Source of the DNA: Buttiauxella warmboldiae
GTDB lineage: Bacteria; Pseudomonadota; Gammaproteobacteria; Enterobacterales; Enterobacteriaceae
NCBI RefSeq assembly: GCF_003818135.1
Contig: NZ_RPOH01000028.1
Coordinates: 1-39,316, forward strand
Length of the DNA: 39,316 bases
Reading direction: 5' to 3'
Each line of letters opens with the position of its first letter. Position 1 is the first letter of the stretch. Of this stretch, positions 19,158-29,357 are shown piece by piece. Below the pieces are notes generated by a model. The model was not told where the DNA came from. It did no database searches and was given only the letters and a program-made list of their open reading frames with translations. Both the position numbers and the translations under genes were made by a program.

Positions 19158-19982
19158 ATGGTATTCACCAGCTGGCAAATTGGCATGGATATTCAGCATG
19201 AAAGTATTCGTATTGTCGCGGTTGTGCGCCAGCGGCAAGGGTGGCAGCTTCGGCGCTGGTGGCGGCTGCCCTTACCGGAAGGAACCTTCGGCGACGGTTT
19301 GTTAATCAATGCTGAAGCCTTCACTAAGGTACTGGCGGGCTGGCGAAAAGAGCTACCTTTGCGTCATCAGCTGCGGGTCTCTTTTCCCTGTCAGAGAACA
19401 TTACAACGTTCGGTTGCCGCACCCGATAAACGTCTGTCTGAACCGGCAAGCGAGGCTTATATCGCCTCGGCAACCGCCCGCCAGCTGCAAATGACGCCAT
19501 CACAGCTGTGTTGGGATTATTTACCGTCACAGGAGGTGACTGACCCACCTTTGATCGTGGCTGCGCGTAAGACAGATGTAGCGGCGTTGCTCAAACACCT
19601 GGCGGCAGTCAGGCTCTTTCCGGCAACGATAACCCCTGATGCCAGCGCATTACCTGCGCTTATCGCCCCGTGCCGTCTCGAAAAATATCAATATCTGGCC
19701 CATTGCGAACGTTGCCACTGGCTCTGGGCTTCGACTGAACCTTTAGCGCGGTGGGGATGGTTTGATGCTAAAGCGGTGCCGACGCTTTCCGATTTGTGTC
19801 AGCAACTTAATAGTGAACCCGAGTTTGTCGCGCTCAGCTGTGTACCGCCCGTATCCGTTCCGCTGAACGTTTTCCCCCTGGATATCTGGCGGGTATTTTC
19901 CCGCTTACAGCCACCCTTACCGCAGCATGGTGGGGAGTTTGTGGTCGCGGTAGCGCTGGCTATCGGCAGGGTAGCCGGATGA
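19158..19982 (+). CDS. hofM: HofM, PilM/ComA-like assembly protein
   Basis: 274 residues with strong AAGGAGG 9 nt before the ATG. It resembles the actin-like PilM family of type IV pilus assembly, weakly conserved, with a short N-terminal strand (WQIGMDIQHESIRIVAVVRQ) and a later TPDASALPALI segment shared with E. coli HofM. In E. coli the hofMNOPQ genes are needed to use DNA as a nutrient; the pilus itself is not normally seen. The stop overlaps hofN by 4 nt. It is the first gene of the hof operon. Confidence 0.88.
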   Translation: MVFTSWQIGMDIQHESIRIVAVVRQRQGWQLRRWWRLPLPEGTFGDGLLINAEAFTKVLAGWRKELPLRHQLRVSFPCQRTLQRSVAAPDKRLSEPASEAYIASATARQLQMTPSQLCWDYLPSQEVTDPPLIVAARKTDVAALLKHLAAVRLFPATITPDASALPALIAPCRLEKYQYLAHCERCHWLWASTEPLARWGWFDAKAVPTLSDLCQQLNSEPEFVALSCVPPVSVPLNVFPLDIWRVFSRLQPPLPQHGGEFVVAVALAIGRVAG

Positions 19983-20533
19983 TGCGCCTGCTTAATTTAC
20001 TGCCGTGGCGTCAATCACAGCGGCAACAGCGCGTATATCGTTGGGTAGGGCTCTTTGGCCTGGTTTTGGTGCTGGTTCCGCTACTGGCGACCATGGTGCG
20101 GCTATTTTTGCTCCCGGATATTCGCCAGCAGCAGGCCCAAAACGGCTATCTGGCCAATGTGCAATCTGCTTTGCAGCGCCTGCACCAGCAGCGGCTGGTT
20201 TTGCAGGAGCAGCACAAAAAATGGCTGGCCCTACAGCAGCTTCGGGATGTGCAGCAACAGGCAATTCAGCTCTGGGAATCTCGCTTGATCCAGCTCGCAA
20301 GCGTCATGCCCGGTGGTTCATGGCTCTCTTCTCTGGCCCTGCACAAAAGACAATTTGTTGTTAAAGGGCACGTTAATTTACTGCAGGACGTACAGCGGCT
20401 GGAAAAGGAGCTTGCCCGGCTTGCTGGGGTTGCCAGGGTTCAGACGGGATCGGTGCAGCAGGAAACACGGGGTGGATTTGGTTTTGTTTTCACCTTAACG
20501 CTTGCTGAGGGAGTGGATGGACGGGGTCATTGA
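19979..20533 (+). CDS. hofN: HofN, PilN-like inner-membrane assembly protein
   Basis: 184 residues. The cytoplasmic start MMRLLNLLPWRQ is the typical PilN-type leader that docks with PilM, followed by one membrane helix (about 23-45, WVGLFGLVLVLVPLLATMV), a Gln-rich coiled coil (about 55-105) and a C-terminal ferredoxin-like domain. It is coupled to hofM by the ATGA overlap. Its role in DNA uptake is by homology with ComB/PilN. Confidence 0.88.
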   Translation: MMRLLNLLPWRQSQRQQRVYRWVGLFGLVLVLVPLLATMVRLFLLPDIRQQQAQNGYLANVQSALQRLHQQRLVLQEQHKKWLALQQLRDVQQQAIQLWESRLIQLASVMPGGSWLSSLALHKRQFVVKGHVNLLQDVQRLEKELARLAGVARVQTGSVQQETRGGFGFVFTLTLAEGVDGRGH

Positions 20534-20984
20534 GCGCTGGTTGAGTGGCCCGCTGTGGCGGCGCGTGGCGTCACTGGTTGCCGTTATCGGTGTGGTCATG
20601 CTTGCCGCCTGGCAGGTCCTGATTGAGCCGCCGTTTTCACAGCTGCCGCAGCTAGCAGCCAGCGGTGAGCAGGCGGAGCGGCAAGTTGCAGAATGGCGCC
20701 GAAAAATCCGTGCCATCCCCCGATACCCGTTGCCGGTACAGCCTTCTGCTCCTCAGGTATTTTCCGTGGCTGAGTTTGTCAGACAATCCAACGGACAGCT
20801 GCTGAAATGGCAGCCTGGTGATAAGCAAGGAACTCTGCAAATGGTGGTTCCCTGGGAGGTGCTGCCGGGTCTGTTTGCCAGGTTAGGCGCATACCGCGTG
20901 GTGTCTGACCTCTCTTTTACTATCACCGCCCAGGGGGAGCGACTTAATCTTTTGCTGACTCTGGAGTTTGCCGATGAATCGTAG
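20517..20984 (+). CDS. hofO: HofO, PilO-like assembly protein
   Basis: 155 residues from the ATG at 20517, with AGGGAG 4 nt upstream; a TTG at 20502 is a less likely start. One membrane helix (VASLVAVIGVVMLAAWQVL) is followed by a periplasmic domain resembling PilO, the partner of PilN. The start lies inside hofN (17-nt overlap), so translation is coupled. Sequence conservation in this family is low; the identification leans on position and architecture. Confidence 0.82.
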   Translation: MDGVIERWLSGPLWRRVASLVAVIGVVMLAAWQVLIEPPFSQLPQLAASGEQAERQVAEWRRKIRAIPRYPLPVQPSAPQVFSVAEFVRQSNGQLLKWQPGDKQGTLQMVVPWEVLPGLFARLGAYRVVSDLSFTITAQGERLNLLLTLEFADES

Positions 20985-21360
20985 CCTGTGTTGGGGCTTA
21001 CTGATGGTGATTTCGACTGTGAAGGGGATGCCTGCCAACCCGTTTCAACAGCAAATTTCGCCTTGTGAAAAGCTCACCGCGCAGCTGACGAGCTGGGTAT
21101 TAAGAGGAGTGATGAGCTCGCCGACGGCGAACATCGCTCTGATGCTTAGCCCACAGGGAAGCTGGCAGAGAGTCAGGGCTGATAGCGAGCTTTTCCAGGC
21201 TGTGCATATTGAGAATGTGGGGGCAGGGTTCGTAGTGGCGAAGATTAACCCTGCCTGCCAACCCCCCTACTACCGTTGGGAAATAAAAAGAGACCTCTAT
21301 GCTAAGGATGCGAATACTGCTGCTGGCGCTGTTTCTTCCCCTCGCCAGTCAGGCAGATAA
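20974..21360 (+). CDS. hofP: HofP, PilP-like protein
   Basis: 128 residues from the ATG at 20974, with GGAG 7 nt upstream. It has a signal-like N-terminus (SLCWGLLMVISTVKGMPANPF) and a small beta-rich periplasmic domain as in PilP lipoprotein-like partners of the secretin, though I see no clear lipobox Cys. It overlaps hofO by 11 nt and hofQ by 62 nt, the latter unusually long. The name rests largely on gene order. Confidence 0.78.
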   Translation: MNRSLCWGLLMVISTVKGMPANPFQQQISPCEKLTAQLTSWVLRGVMSSPTANIALMLSPQGSWQRVRADSELFQAVHIENVGAGFVVAKINPACQPPYYRWEIKRDLYAKDANTAAGAVSSPRQSGR

Positions 21361-22546
21361 CGAGATTTCACTGGTGCTCGATGATGTACCGGTCACTCAG
21401 GTTTTACAGACCCTGGCTGAGAACCAGAATGTAAATCTGATGGTCGCGCCGGGCGTGGAGGGCGTGCTGTCACTTAACCTGGTTAACGTGCCCTGGAAAC
21501 AGGCTTTCCAGCTGATACTAAACAGTGCCGAACTTAGCCAGCAGCGGGAAGGCAATGTGATACAGATATTCCCAAAGGCCCGGCTGCGTGAGCAGCGGGC
21601 GTTAGCGGCTGAACAGCGTAATCAACAGGCACTCGATCAACCTCTGCTGTATCAGGTTTTTACGCCGCGTCACGCGGATGTTGAAGCGCTGTCCACATCA
21701 TTAACATCGGGGGGCAATAAGCTGCTGAGTGCGCAGGGGAATATCACCATAGATAAGCGCACCAATCGGCTGATTGTTCGCGATAACAAGAGGGTGCTAA
21801 AACAGATCGCGGAGTGGATCGCTCAGATGGATTGGCCGATTGGACAAGTCGAAATTTCGGCTCATATTGTGACGATTAATCAGGATAAGCTGCGTGAGCT
21901 CGGCGTGAAATGGTCGGCTGCGGAACAAACGGCTCAAGGAAAACGCTATCAACCCAGCGGGATTTCAGCCGCTCTCTCAGTCGGCAACGCGACAACAAAG
22001 CTCGGTTTCAACATTGCCCGCATTGATGGCCGCATCCTGGAGTTTGAGCTATCAGCCCTGGAGCAACAGCAGCAGCTGGAAATTATCGCCAGCCCTCGCC
22101 TGATGGCGGCCCATCAGCAGCCTGCCAGCATTAAACAAGGCACGGAGATCCCTTATCAGGTTGCCAGCGGCGAGCGCGGAGCGACCGCCATCCAGTTTAA
22201 AGAGGCGGTTTTGGGGATGGAGGTGACGCCAACAATCCAGGCGCATGGCAATATTCGCTTAAAGCTGCGCATCAGCCAAAATATGCCCGGGCGCAGCATT
22301 CAGCAAGCGGATGGCGAAGTTCTGGCGATAGATAAGCAAGAGATAGAAACGGTGGTCGCTGTAAAAGATGGTGAAACTCTCGCCCTGGGGGGCATTTTCC
22401 AGCAGCACCGCAAAGGCAGCCGTGATAGCGTCCCTGTTCTGGGGGCAATACCCCTGCTGGGCGGCCTGTTCAGGCATGATGCCAAGAATCAGCAACGTCG
22501 GGAATTAGTGGTATTTATTACCCCCCGGGTGATCCCCGCCGGGTAG
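21299..22546 (+). CDS. hofQ: HofQ, secretin-family outer-membrane channel
   Basis: 415 residues. A signal peptide (MRILLLALFLPLASQA) is followed by an N0/STN-like domain (SLVLDDVPVTQVLQTLAENQ), an N1 domain, and the secretin core (about 190-415) with the conserved IIASPRLMA, GTEIPYQV and the C-terminal VPVLGAIPLLGGLFR and RRELVVFITPRVI. It is related to PilQ/ComE secretins through which DNA enters the periplasm. The ATG at 21299 is inside hofP; an alternative ATG at 21308 lacks a ribosome-binding site. It is the last gene of the cluster; no terminator is obvious. Confidence 0.95.
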   Translation: MLRMRILLLALFLPLASQADNEISLVLDDVPVTQVLQTLAENQNVNLMVAPGVEGVLSLNLVNVPWKQAFQLILNSAELSQQREGNVIQIFPKARLREQRALAAEQRNQQALDQPLLYQVFTPRHADVEALSTSLTSGGNKLLSAQGNITIDKRTNRLIVRDNKRVLKQIAEWIAQMDWPIGQVEISAHIVTINQDKLRELGVKWSAAEQTAQGKRYQPSGISAALSVGNATTKLGFNIARIDGRILEFELSALEQQQQLEIIASPRLMAAHQQPASIKQGTEIPYQVASGERGATAIQFKEAVLGMEVTPTIQAHGNIRLKLRISQNMPGRSIQQADGEVLAIDKQEIETVVAVKDGETLALGGIFQQHRKGSRDSVPVLGAIPLLGGLFRHDAKNQQRRELVVFITPRVIPAG

Positions 22547-22865
22547 CTTTTTCTTCTCTTCTCACAGGGTTTTTCGTCGAAACGCAGCCCAGGTGTTTGA
22601 CGGCAGAGAGGAATTAGCTTACAAGGTGTACCGTTTCGAGAGGCTGGTTGCTCAAGTCCTGTGACCGACAACCCCGATTGGTGCCTTTTCTTCTTCATAA
22701 GAAGGCTGGGGAATATAATCGGTTGCCAAACCACCTTGAGTATTGAGATAATTTTCAGTCTGACTCTCGCACTATCGCTTATGAGGTTTCAGTTCATGTC
22801 CCGCTGCACCTGGTTGTAACAGGGCGGGTTTATCATCAACGAATTGTCTTAGTAGTACCGAAAAA
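22547..22865. other. hofQ-aroK intergenic region with aroK leader
   Basis: 319 bp. It holds a perfect -10 hexamer TATAAT at 22714-22719 and a small CTTCTT/AAGAAG hairpin (22690-22704) just upstream of it. About 140 bp separate that -10 from aroK, leaving a long leader in which I find no recognised riboswitch. Confidence 0.5.
22714..22719 (+). promoter_or_regulatory. Candidate aroK operon promoter -10
   Basis: TATAAT matches the sigma-70 hexamer exactly. The -35 position at 17 bp (TTCTTC) is weak. It is the best candidate to drive the aroK-aroB-damX-dam series, which in E. coli has several promoters. Confidence 0.4.
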
Positions 22866-23387
22866 ATGGCAGAGAAACGCAATATCTTTCTGGTTGGGCC
22901 TATGGGTGCCGGCAAAAGCACTATTGGGCGTCAGTTAGCTCAGCAACTCAATATGGAATTTTTCGATTCTGATCAAGAGATTGAGAAACGTACCGGAGCT
23001 GATGTGGGCTGGGTATTCGACGTTGAAGGCGAAGACGGCTTCCGCGATCGCGAAGAAAAAATCATCAACGAACTCACTGAAAAACAGGGCATTGTGCTGG
23101 CAACTGGCGGCGGCTCTGTGAAGTCTCGTGAGACCCGTAACCGTCTCTCCGCCCGTGGAGTTGTGGTGTATCTTGAAACCACAATTGAAAAACAGCTTGC
23201 TCGCACGCAGCGTGATAAAAAGCGCCCGCTGCTGCAGGTTGAGACTCCACCGCGTGAAGTTCTTGAAGCCTTAGCTCAGGAACGCAATCCTCTTTATGAA
23301 GAGATTGCTGATGTGACGATTCGCACTGACGACCAAAGTGCCAAAGTGGTTGCTAACCAGATTATTAATATGTTGGAAAGCAACTGA
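22866..23387 (+). CDS. aroK: Shikimate kinase I
   Basis: 173 residues. It phosphorylates shikimate at the 3-OH using ATP in the cytosolic route to chorismate. The Walker A is [11 protein letters not shown], the shikimate-binding residues include D in FDSDQEIE, and R in FRDREEK and GGGS in LATGGGSVK, with the lid around RDKKRPLL. The sequence is nearly identical to other enterobacterial AroK. It is the first gene of the aroK-aroB-damX-dam-rpe-gph-trpS run; aroB follows after 59 nt. Confidence 0.98.
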   Translation: MAEKRNIFLVGPMGAGKSTIGRQLAQQLNMEFFDSDQEIEKRTGADVGWVFDVEGEDGFRDREEKIINELTEKQGIVLATGGGSVKSRETRNRLSARGVVVYLETTIEKQLARTQRDKKRPLLQVETPPREVLEALAQERNPLYEEIADVTIRTDDQSAKVVANQIINMLESN

Positions 23388-23446
23388 TTCTGGCTTAATC
23401 GAAAAAAACGCCTGCGGGCAAAGCTTCAAAAGGTGGACTTCGCGTT

Positions 23447-24535
23447 ATGGAGAGGTTAACAGTTACTCTCGGGGAACGTAGTTACCCTATCACCATTGCT
23501 GCTGGGTTATTTAGTGACCCGGCATCTTTTGGGCCGCTGAAAGATGGCGACCAGACGATGCTGGTGACCAATGAAACCCTGGCGCCGCTCTACCTGGATA
23601 AGGTGCGTAGTGTGCTGGAGCAAGCGGGCGTTAAAGTCGATTCCGTCATCCTTCCGGATGGCGAACAATTTAAAAGCCTCGCCGTATTAGACACGGTCTT
23701 TACTGCGTTGCTTGAGAAGCCACACGGTCGTGACACGACACTCATTGCCCTTGGCGGTGGTGTCGTGGGTGACCTGACCGGCTTTGCTGCGGCAAGCTAT
23801 CAACGCGGCGTGCGTTTTATTCAGGTTCCGACCACGCTGCTTTCGCAGGTGGACTCTTCTGTCGGCGGTAAAACAGCCGTTAACCATCCCCTCGGTAAAA
23901 ATATGATTGGCGCCTTCTACCAACCGGCTTCGGTGGTGGTGGATCTCGACTGTCTACAGACTTTACCTGCGCGGGAGCTGGCGTCTGGCCTGGCAGAAGT
24001 GATTAAGTACGGAATTATACTCGACGGCGATTTCTTCAGCTGGCTTGAGGAGCATCTGGATGCTCTGCTTGCGCTTGATGGGAAAGCTTTAGCCTGGTGT
24101 ATTCGCCGCTGTTGTGAGTTAAAAGCAGAAGTTGTGGCTGCTGATGAGCGCGAAAGCGGCTTACGTGCTTTACTGAATTTGGGCCATACCTTTGGCCACG
24201 CCATCGAAGCTGAAATGGGCTATGGCAACTGGCTGCACGGCGAAGCTGTTGCCGCAGGTATGGTGATGGCGGCGCGAACAACTCAGCGTCTTGGCAACCT
24301 CAGTGAGAGCGAGGTGCAGCGCATTATTACGCTGTTACAGCGTGCCGGACTGCCGGTGACCGGGCCGAAAGAAATGTCAGCCGACGCGTATATGCCCCAC
24401 ATGATGCGTGACAAGAAAGTTTTGGCAGGTGAGCTGCGCTTAGTGCTGCCACTAGCAATCGGGAAGAGTGAAATGCGTGGCGGAGTGCCACACGATGTCG
24501 TTTTATCCGCCATTGCTGATTGTCAGCAGGCTTAA
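23447..24535 (+). CDS. aroB: 3-dehydroquinate synthase
   Basis: 362 residues, as in E. coli. The NAD- and metal-dependent enzyme converts DAHP to 3-dehydroquinate, the second step of the shikimate pathway. The nucleotide-binding [32 protein letters not shown], and the Zn ligands in [12 protein letters not shown] and [11 protein letters not shown] are all visible. GGAGAGG covers the start region. damX follows after 97 nt. Confidence 0.98.
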   Translation: MERLTVTLGERSYPITIAAGLFSDPASFGPLKDGDQTMLVTNETLAPLYLDKVRSVLEQAGVKVDSVILPDGEQFKSLAVLDTVFTALLEKPHGRDTTLIALGGGVVGDLTGFAAASYQRGVRFIQVPTTLLSQVDSSVGGKTAVNHPLGKNMIGAFYQPASVVVDLDCLQTLPARELASGLAEVIKYGIILDGDFFSWLEEHLDALLALDGKALAWCIRRCCELKAEVVAADERESGLRALLNLGHTFGHAIEAEMGYGNWLHGEAVAAGMVMAARTTQRLGNLSESEVQRIITLLQRAGLPVTGPKEMSADAYMPHMMRDKKVLAGELRLVLPLAIGKSEMRGGVPHDVVLSAIADCQQA

Positions 24536-24632
24536 TTATTAGAAATTTCGGTCGCTGAAGTCAGGCGATTTTTAACTTCGGGTTTTATGCTGAGTTTGAA
24601 TCACTGGCATAAGCCTTTGAGTGGGGTGTTAA

Positions 24633-25940
24633 ATGGATGAATTTAAACCGGAAGACGAGCTGAAACCCGATCCCAGCGATCGCCGTTCTGGCCGTAACCG
24701 TAAAGCTGATGAGCGCGAACACGAGCCGCAGCTCAATGTCGATGATGTCGAGTTAGACGCCGACGAGCCTCGTCCTGCGCGCACCCGCCGTACTCGTGAT
24801 GAAGAAGAGTATGAAAGTGATGAAGATCTGCAGCTTGAAGCAGAAGAACGTCGCCCGGCACGCACGCGTAAAAAATCCGCTAAACAGAACGTTCCGGTAT
24901 CCCGCCAGCATCTGATGATGGGCGTGGGTATTCTTGTCCTGCTGCTGTTAATCATCGGCATCGGCTCGGCGCTCAAAGCCCCTTCTGGCGATGCTGAAAC
25001 TGCAAATCAGCAGCCGGGTGCGGAGAAAAATATTGATTTATCTGGCGCAAATGGCAGCCCGGCCGATCGGGCTAATGGCGCGCAGCCGCAGCCAGGTAAT
25101 ACTTCTGTCACTAACCAGACCGAAAACGCAGGTAACCCACAAGAAGTGACGCTTCCAGCCATTTCTTCAACGCCGACTGAAGCCCTGGCTCAGCCTGCGC
25201 CTCAGGGCCAGCAACGCGTTGAAGTTCCGGGCGATCTGAATAATGCTCTGACTCAACAGTCGGGCCAGATTGATAACGCGGTGAACAGCTCTACGCTGCC
25301 AACGGCTCCGGCTACTGTTGCAGCTGTGGCCGGCGCAACTACCGCTCCTCGTGCCGTCGCGAAATCGCAGCCGGAGAAACAAGCAGCGCCGCGTCAGGAA
25401 CGTCGAACCACCGTGATTGAGCCGCAGCACAAAGCCCAGCCCGTTAAACCTGCTCAACAAGTTGTCAAAGCCGAGCCAAAACCAGCGGCGGTAGCCAAAC
25501 GTAGCGAACCGGTTACGGCCACTACGCCTGCTAAAGCACCGGTTAGCGCAGTCGCTCCGAAAGCGAACGTGACTCAAACGGCAGCCGCTCCGGCACCGAA
25601 AGCGGCTGCCGCGCCTGTCGCTGTGGCCGCAGGCGCAGTAGCAGGCGCAGTAGCAGGTGATGCCAGCGCCATCAAAGGTGCGCCAGGCAGCCATTACACC
25701 TTGCAGCTCAGCTCCTCGTCTAACTCAGCCAATCTGAACGCCTGGGCGAAGAAAGAGAATCTGCAGCACTATATGGTTTACCAGACGGTGCGTAATGGTC
25801 AGCCGTGGTATGTGTTGGTCAGCGGTATCTATGCCAATAAAGACGAGGCAAAGCGCGCCGTTGCAACATTGCCGGCCGATGTACAGGCCAAGAATCCATG
25901 GGCAAAGCCTATCCACCAGGTTCAGTCCGATCTGAAGTGA
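24633..25940 (+). CDS. damX: DamX, SPOR-domain cell-division protein
   Basis: 435 residues. An acidic/arginine-rich cytoplasmic part (1-90) precedes one membrane helix (about 94-114, [18 protein letters not shown]), then a long Ala/Pro/Gln-rich periplasmic linker (about 115-350) and a C-terminal SPOR domain ([11 protein letters not shown] to [18 protein letters not shown]), which binds denuded glycan at the septum. DamX is a non-essential divisome component that affects bile sensitivity and filamentation in E. coli. The linker contains a perfect 12-bp tandem repeat at 25629-25652. Confidence 0.96.
   Translation: MDEFKPEDELKPDPSDRRSGRNRKADEREHEPQLNVDDVELDADEPRPARTRRTRDEEEYESDEDLQLEAEERRPARTRKKSAKQNVPVSRQHLMMGVGILVLLLLIIGIGSALKAPSGDAETANQQPGAEKNIDLSGANGSPADRANGAQPQPGNTSVTNQTENAGNPQEVTLPAISSTPTEALAQPAPQGQQRVEVPGDLNNALTQQSGQIDNAVNSSTLPTAPATVAAVAGATTAPRAVAKSQPEKQAAPRQERRTTVIEPQHKAQPVKPAQQVVKAEPKPAAVAKRSEPVTATTPAKAPVSAVAPKANVTQTAAAPAPKAAAAPVAVAAGAVAGAVAGDASAIKGAPGSHYTLQLSSSSNSANLNAWAKKENLQHYMVYQTVRNGQPWYVLVSGIYANKDEAKRAVATLPADVQAKNPWAKPIHQVQSDLK
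25629..25657 (+). repeat. 12-bp tandem repeat within damX
   Basis: GCAGGCGCAGTA occurs twice in tandem (25629-25640 and 25641-25652), followed by the start of a third copy (GCAGG). Each unit adds four residues of the A-G-A-V type to the flexible linker without a frameshift. Confidence 0.8.
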
Positions 25941-26004
25941 TGAGCAAGCGCAGCCGCTGTTGGAGCCTTTCCACAGCAGGAAAAGGTGTAAATAGTCAGG
26001 CAGC

Positions 26005-26826
26005 ATGAAAAAAAATCGCGCTTTTCTGAAATGGGCGGGGGGGAAATACCCCCTGCTCGAAGAGATTAAAAAGTATCTGCCGCAAGGTGATTGTCTGATT
26101 GAGCCGTTCGTCGGCGCAGGTTCAGTCTTTCTGAATACTGATTACTCACGCTATATCCTCGCCGATATTAATAGCGATCTGATTAACCTCTATAACATCG
26201 TCAAAACTCGCACGGATGAGTACGTTCAGGAGTCGCGTAAGCTCTTTACCGCAGAGCAAAACGATGAGCAGGCGTTCTATCTTAATCGCGGTGAATTTAA
26301 CCAGTGTCGGGATGAGTTTCGCCGTGCGCTGCTGTTTTTATATCTGAACCGCCATTGTTACAACGGACTGTGTCGTTATAACCTACGGGGCGAATTTAAC
26401 GTTCCGTTTGGCCGCTACATCAAACCCTACTTCCCTGAAGAAGAGTTGTATCATTTTGCCGAACGAGCACAGAACGCCACATTCCTGTGCCAGTCGTATG
26501 ATGTCAGCATGGTGGATGTGAGTGCGGGTTCGGTGGTCTATTGCGACCCTCCGTACGCGCCGTTGTCTGCAACGGCTAATTTTACGGCCTACCACACCGA
26601 CAGCTTTAATATGGTGCAGCAGCAGCATCTGGTGCAGCTGGCCGAAAGTCTGCAGGGAAATCGCATCCCGGTGCTGATTTCTAACCATGATACGGAGCTG
26701 ACCCGGTTGTTATACCAACAGGCGGAAATGTATAAATTGCAGGCCCGTCGCAGCATTAGCCGAAATGGTGGAACGCGTAACAAGGTGGACGAACTGCTGG
26801 CGCTGTATAAGGTCGTCGGTGCCTGA
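26005..26826 (+). CDS. dam: Dam, DNA adenine methyltransferase (GATC)
   Basis: 273 residues. The SAM-binding FVGAGSVF motif and the catalytic DPPY (VVYCDPPYAPLS) are present, with KWAGGKYPLL at the N-terminus, the normal D12-class order. It methylates N6 of adenine in GATC, serving mismatch repair, SeqA-dependent replication control and phase variation. Its position after damX and before rpe is conserved in enterics. It starts 64 nt after damX. Confidence 0.98.
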   Translation: MKKNRAFLKWAGGKYPLLEEIKKYLPQGDCLIEPFVGAGSVFLNTDYSRYILADINSDLINLYNIVKTRTDEYVQESRKLFTAEQNDEQAFYLNRGEFNQCRDEFRRALLFLYLNRHCYNGLCRYNLRGEFNVPFGRYIKPYFPEEELYHFAERAQNATFLCQSYDVSMVDVSAGSVVYCDPPYAPLSATANFTAYHTDSFNMVQQQHLVQLAESLQGNRIPVLISNHDTELTRLLYQQAEMYKLQARRSISRNGGTRNKVDELLALYKVVGA

Positions 26827-26871
26827 AATATTTCGTCCGCGGTCGTTTTTGATTTGCTACTGGAGAAGCGG

Positions 26872-27549
26872 ATGAAACAGTATTTGATTGCCCCCTCAAT
26901 CCTCTCAGCCGACTTTGCCCGCCTGGGCGAGGATACGGCCGCAGTGCTGGCTGCTGGTGCGGATGTGGTCCATTTCGATGTTATGGATAACCATTATGTG
27001 CCTAACCTCACCATTGGTCCGATGGTGTTAAAAGCGCTGCGTGACTACGGTATTACCGCCCCTATTGATGTGCACCTGATGGTGAAGCCCGTCGACCGTA
27101 TTATTCCGGATTTCGCCGCCGCGGGTGCCAACATTATTACCTTCCACCCGGAAGCGTCAGAACATGTTGACCGTTCCCTGCAGCTGATTAAAGAGCATGG
27201 CTGCCAGGCAGGCCTGGTGTTTAATCCGGCGACATCGCTCAGCTGGCTCGATCACGTGATGGATAAACTGGATGTTATTTTGCTGATGTCGGTGAACCCA
27301 GGATTTGGTGGGCAGTCATTTATTCCTCATACGCTGGAAAAGCTGCGTCAGGTGCGTGAGCACATTGATGCTTCCGGCTATAACATTCGGCTGGAAGTTG
27401 ACGGCGGCGTCAAGGCAGACAACATCGCTGAAATTGCCGCGGCAGGCGCAGATATGTTTGTTGCAGGCTCTGCAATCTTCAATCAGCCTAATTACAAAGC
27501 CGTAATTGACAGCATGCGTAGCGAATTGGCAAAGGTAACTCATGGATAA
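26872..27549 (+). CDS. rpe: Ribulose-phosphate 3-epimerase
   Basis: 225 residues from the ATG at 26872, with GGAG 6 nt upstream; an in-frame upstream start at 26854 is less likely. A TIM-barrel enzyme interconverting ribulose 5-phosphate and xylulose 5-phosphate. Metal and catalytic residues are in [32 protein letters not shown] and EVDGGV, and the phosphate-binding [10 protein letters not shown] is intact. The last 8 nt overlap gph. Confidence 0.98.
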   Translation: MKQYLIAPSILSADFARLGEDTAAVLAAGADVVHFDVMDNHYVPNLTIGPMVLKALRDYGITAPIDVHLMVKPVDRIIPDFAAAGANIITFHPEASEHVDRSLQLIKEHGCQAGLVFNPATSLSWLDHVMDKLDVILLMSVNPGFGGQSFIPHTLEKLRQVREHIDASGYNIRLEVDGGVKADNIAEIAAAGADMFVAGSAIFNQPNYKAVIDSMRSELAKVTHG

Positions 27550-28255
27550 GTTAAATAAAATTCGCGGTATCGCCTTCGATTTAGACGGTACCCTGGTTGA
27601 CACCGCATTGGGTTTAACCGAGGCTTTGGACCAGGCGCTGTACGCGCTGGAGCTGCCAACGGCGGGTGAAGAGAATGTTGAAAAGTGGATTGGCAACGGG
27701 GCCGATGTGCTGATTCAGCGCGCGCTGAGCTGGGCATTAAAAGGCGAAGAGCCAGAGGCTGACAAATGCCGCATCGCTCGTAAGCTGTTTGACACTTTTT
27801 ATGCACAAACAGCGGAAGAGGGGAGCTTCCTGTTCCCGGAAGTGGCCGCCACGCTAGCGGTTTTGGCTGAAAAAGGCCTGCCGATGGGGCTGGTGACGAA
27901 TAAGCCGACGCCGTTTGTGCTGCCGATGCTGGAAAGATTAGGCATCGCGCATTATTTTAAAGTCATTATTGGTGGCGATGATGTGGAACATAAGAAACCG
28001 CATCCTGAAGCGCTGCACAAAGTGATGGAAACGTTGAATTTGAGCGCTGAGGAATTACTGTTTGTGGGCGATTCCCGCAACGATATTCTGGCCGCGCAGG
28101 CAGCCGGATGCCGTGCGGTGGGCCTGACTTACGGTTATAACTATGGTGAATCCATCGAGTTGAGCCACCCCGATTTTGTGTTTGACCGTTTCAACGATTT
28201 ATTGCCCGCGTTAGGGCTCTCCAGCAAAGAACATCAGGAATCAGATCATGAGTAA
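27542..28255 (+). CDS. gph: Phosphoglycolate phosphatase
   Basis: 237 residues. HAD motif I is FDLDGTLVD, motif [11 protein letters not shown], motif III KKPHP and motif [10 protein letters not shown]. It removes phosphate from 2-phosphoglycolate, formed in repair of oxidised DNA ends. It is about 15 residues shorter than the E. coli protein as I recall it; the missing part is in the helical cap just after the ALSWALK segment. Overlaps of 8 nt at both ends (with rpe and trpS) show tight translational coupling. Confidence 0.95.
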   Translation: MDKLNKIRGIAFDLDGTLVDTALGLTEALDQALYALELPTAGEENVEKWIGNGADVLIQRALSWALKGEEPEADKCRIARKLFDTFYAQTAEEGSFLFPEVAATLAVLAEKGLPMGLVTNKPTPFVLPMLERLGIAHYFKVIIGGDDVEHKKPHPEALHKVMETLNLSAEELLFVGDSRNDILAAQAAGCRAVGLTYGYNYGESIELSHPDFVFDRFNDLLPALGLSSKEHQESDHE

Positions 28256-29252
28256 ACCCATTGTCTTTAGTGGCGCGCAGCCATCAGGTGAATTGACCAT
28301 TGGTAACTACATGGGTGCGCTGCGTCAGTGGGTCCAGATGCAGGATGACTACGACTGCATTTACTGCATCGTCGATCAGCATGCGATCACCGCGCGTCAG
28401 GATGCGACACAACTACGCAGCCGTACTCTCGATACGCTGGCGTTGTATCTGGCTTGCGGTATCGACCCGGCTAAAAGCACTATCTTTGTACAGTCCCACG
28501 TGCCAGAACATGCGCAACTGGGCTGGGTGCTGAACTGCTACACCTATTTCGGAGAGCTGAGCCGTATGACTCAGTTTAAAGACAAGTCTTCCCGTTATGC
28601 GGAAAACATTAACGCCGGTCTTTTCGATTATCCGGTGCTGATGGCCGCGGATATCTTGCTGTACCAGACCAATCTGGTGCCGGTCGGCGAAGATCAGAAA
28701 CAACACCTGGAACTGAGTCGCGATATCGCTGCACGTTTCAATGCGCTGTACGGTGATGTGTTCAAAGTGCCTGAACCGTTTATTCCGAAATCCGGTGCTC
28801 GAGTGATGTCTCTGCTTGAGCCGACCAAGAAAATGTCTAAATCAGACGATAACCGTAATAATGTTATCGGCCTGCTGGAAGACCCGAAATCCGTCGTGAA
28901 GAAAATCAAACGCGCAGTCACCGATTCCGACGAGCCGCCTGTTGTGCGCTACGATACCGCCAGCAAAGCGGGTGTCTCCAACATGTTGGATATTCTTTCC
29001 GGTGTGACGGGTAAATCCATTACTGAGCTTGAGCAGCACTTCGAAGGCAAAATGTATGGTCACCTGAAAGGTGAAGTTGCTGAGGCGGTTTCTGGCATGC
29101 TCACTGAATTGCAGGAGCGTTTCCACCGTTTCCGTAATGACGAAGCCTATTTGCAGCAAGTGATGAAAGATGGTTCCGATAAAGCCCGCGCACACGCCAG
29201 CGCTACGCTGAAGAAAGTCTATGAAGTGATTGGCTTTGTGGCACAGCCTTAA
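28248..29252 (+). CDS. trpS: Tryptophanyl-tRNA synthetase
   Basis: 334 residues, normal length. Class I signatures are present: the HIGH-equivalent region [17 protein letters not shown] and KMSKS in KKMSKSDDN. It charges tRNA-Trp. Coupled to gph by an 8-nt overlap and the last gene of the aroK run; a hairpin follows 15 bp after the stop. Confidence 0.99.
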   Translation: MSKPIVFSGAQPSGELTIGNYMGALRQWVQMQDDYDCIYCIVDQHAITARQDATQLRSRTLDTLALYLACGIDPAKSTIFVQSHVPEHAQLGWVLNCYTYFGELSRMTQFKDKSSRYAENINAGLFDYPVLMAADILLYQTNLVPVGEDQKQHLELSRDIAARFNALYGDVFKVPEPFIPKSGARVMSLLEPTKKMSKSDDNRNNVIGLLEDPKSVVKKIKRAVTDSDEPPVVRYDTASKAGVSNMLDILSGVTGKSITELEQHFEGKMYGHLKGEVAEAVSGMLTELQERFHRFRNDEAYLQQVMKDGSDKARAHASATLKKVYEVIGFVAQP

Positions 29253-29267
29253 TCGGTAAGTTCTTCT

Positions 29268-29293
29268 AATCCCTCTTCTCCGGAAGAGGGATT
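29268..29293 (+). terminator. Hairpin after trpS
   Basis: An 11-bp stem, AATCCCTCTTC (29268-29278) with GAAGAGGGATT (29283-29293), around TCCG. Only GTCC follows, with no U-tract beyond the stem's own ATT, so termination could be partial. Confidence 0.6.
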
Positions 29294-29357
29294 GTCCAGC
29301 TTCTCCCGCTCCTCATTCATTCCCCCGCTAAATATCTTTTGTGACCCCATTCTCTTT

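Noticed and set aside
22489-22734. 81-residue minus-strand frame in the hofQ-aroK gap
   Set aside because: It overlaps the hofQ 3' end antisense, lacks a ribosome-binding site and has no recognised family.
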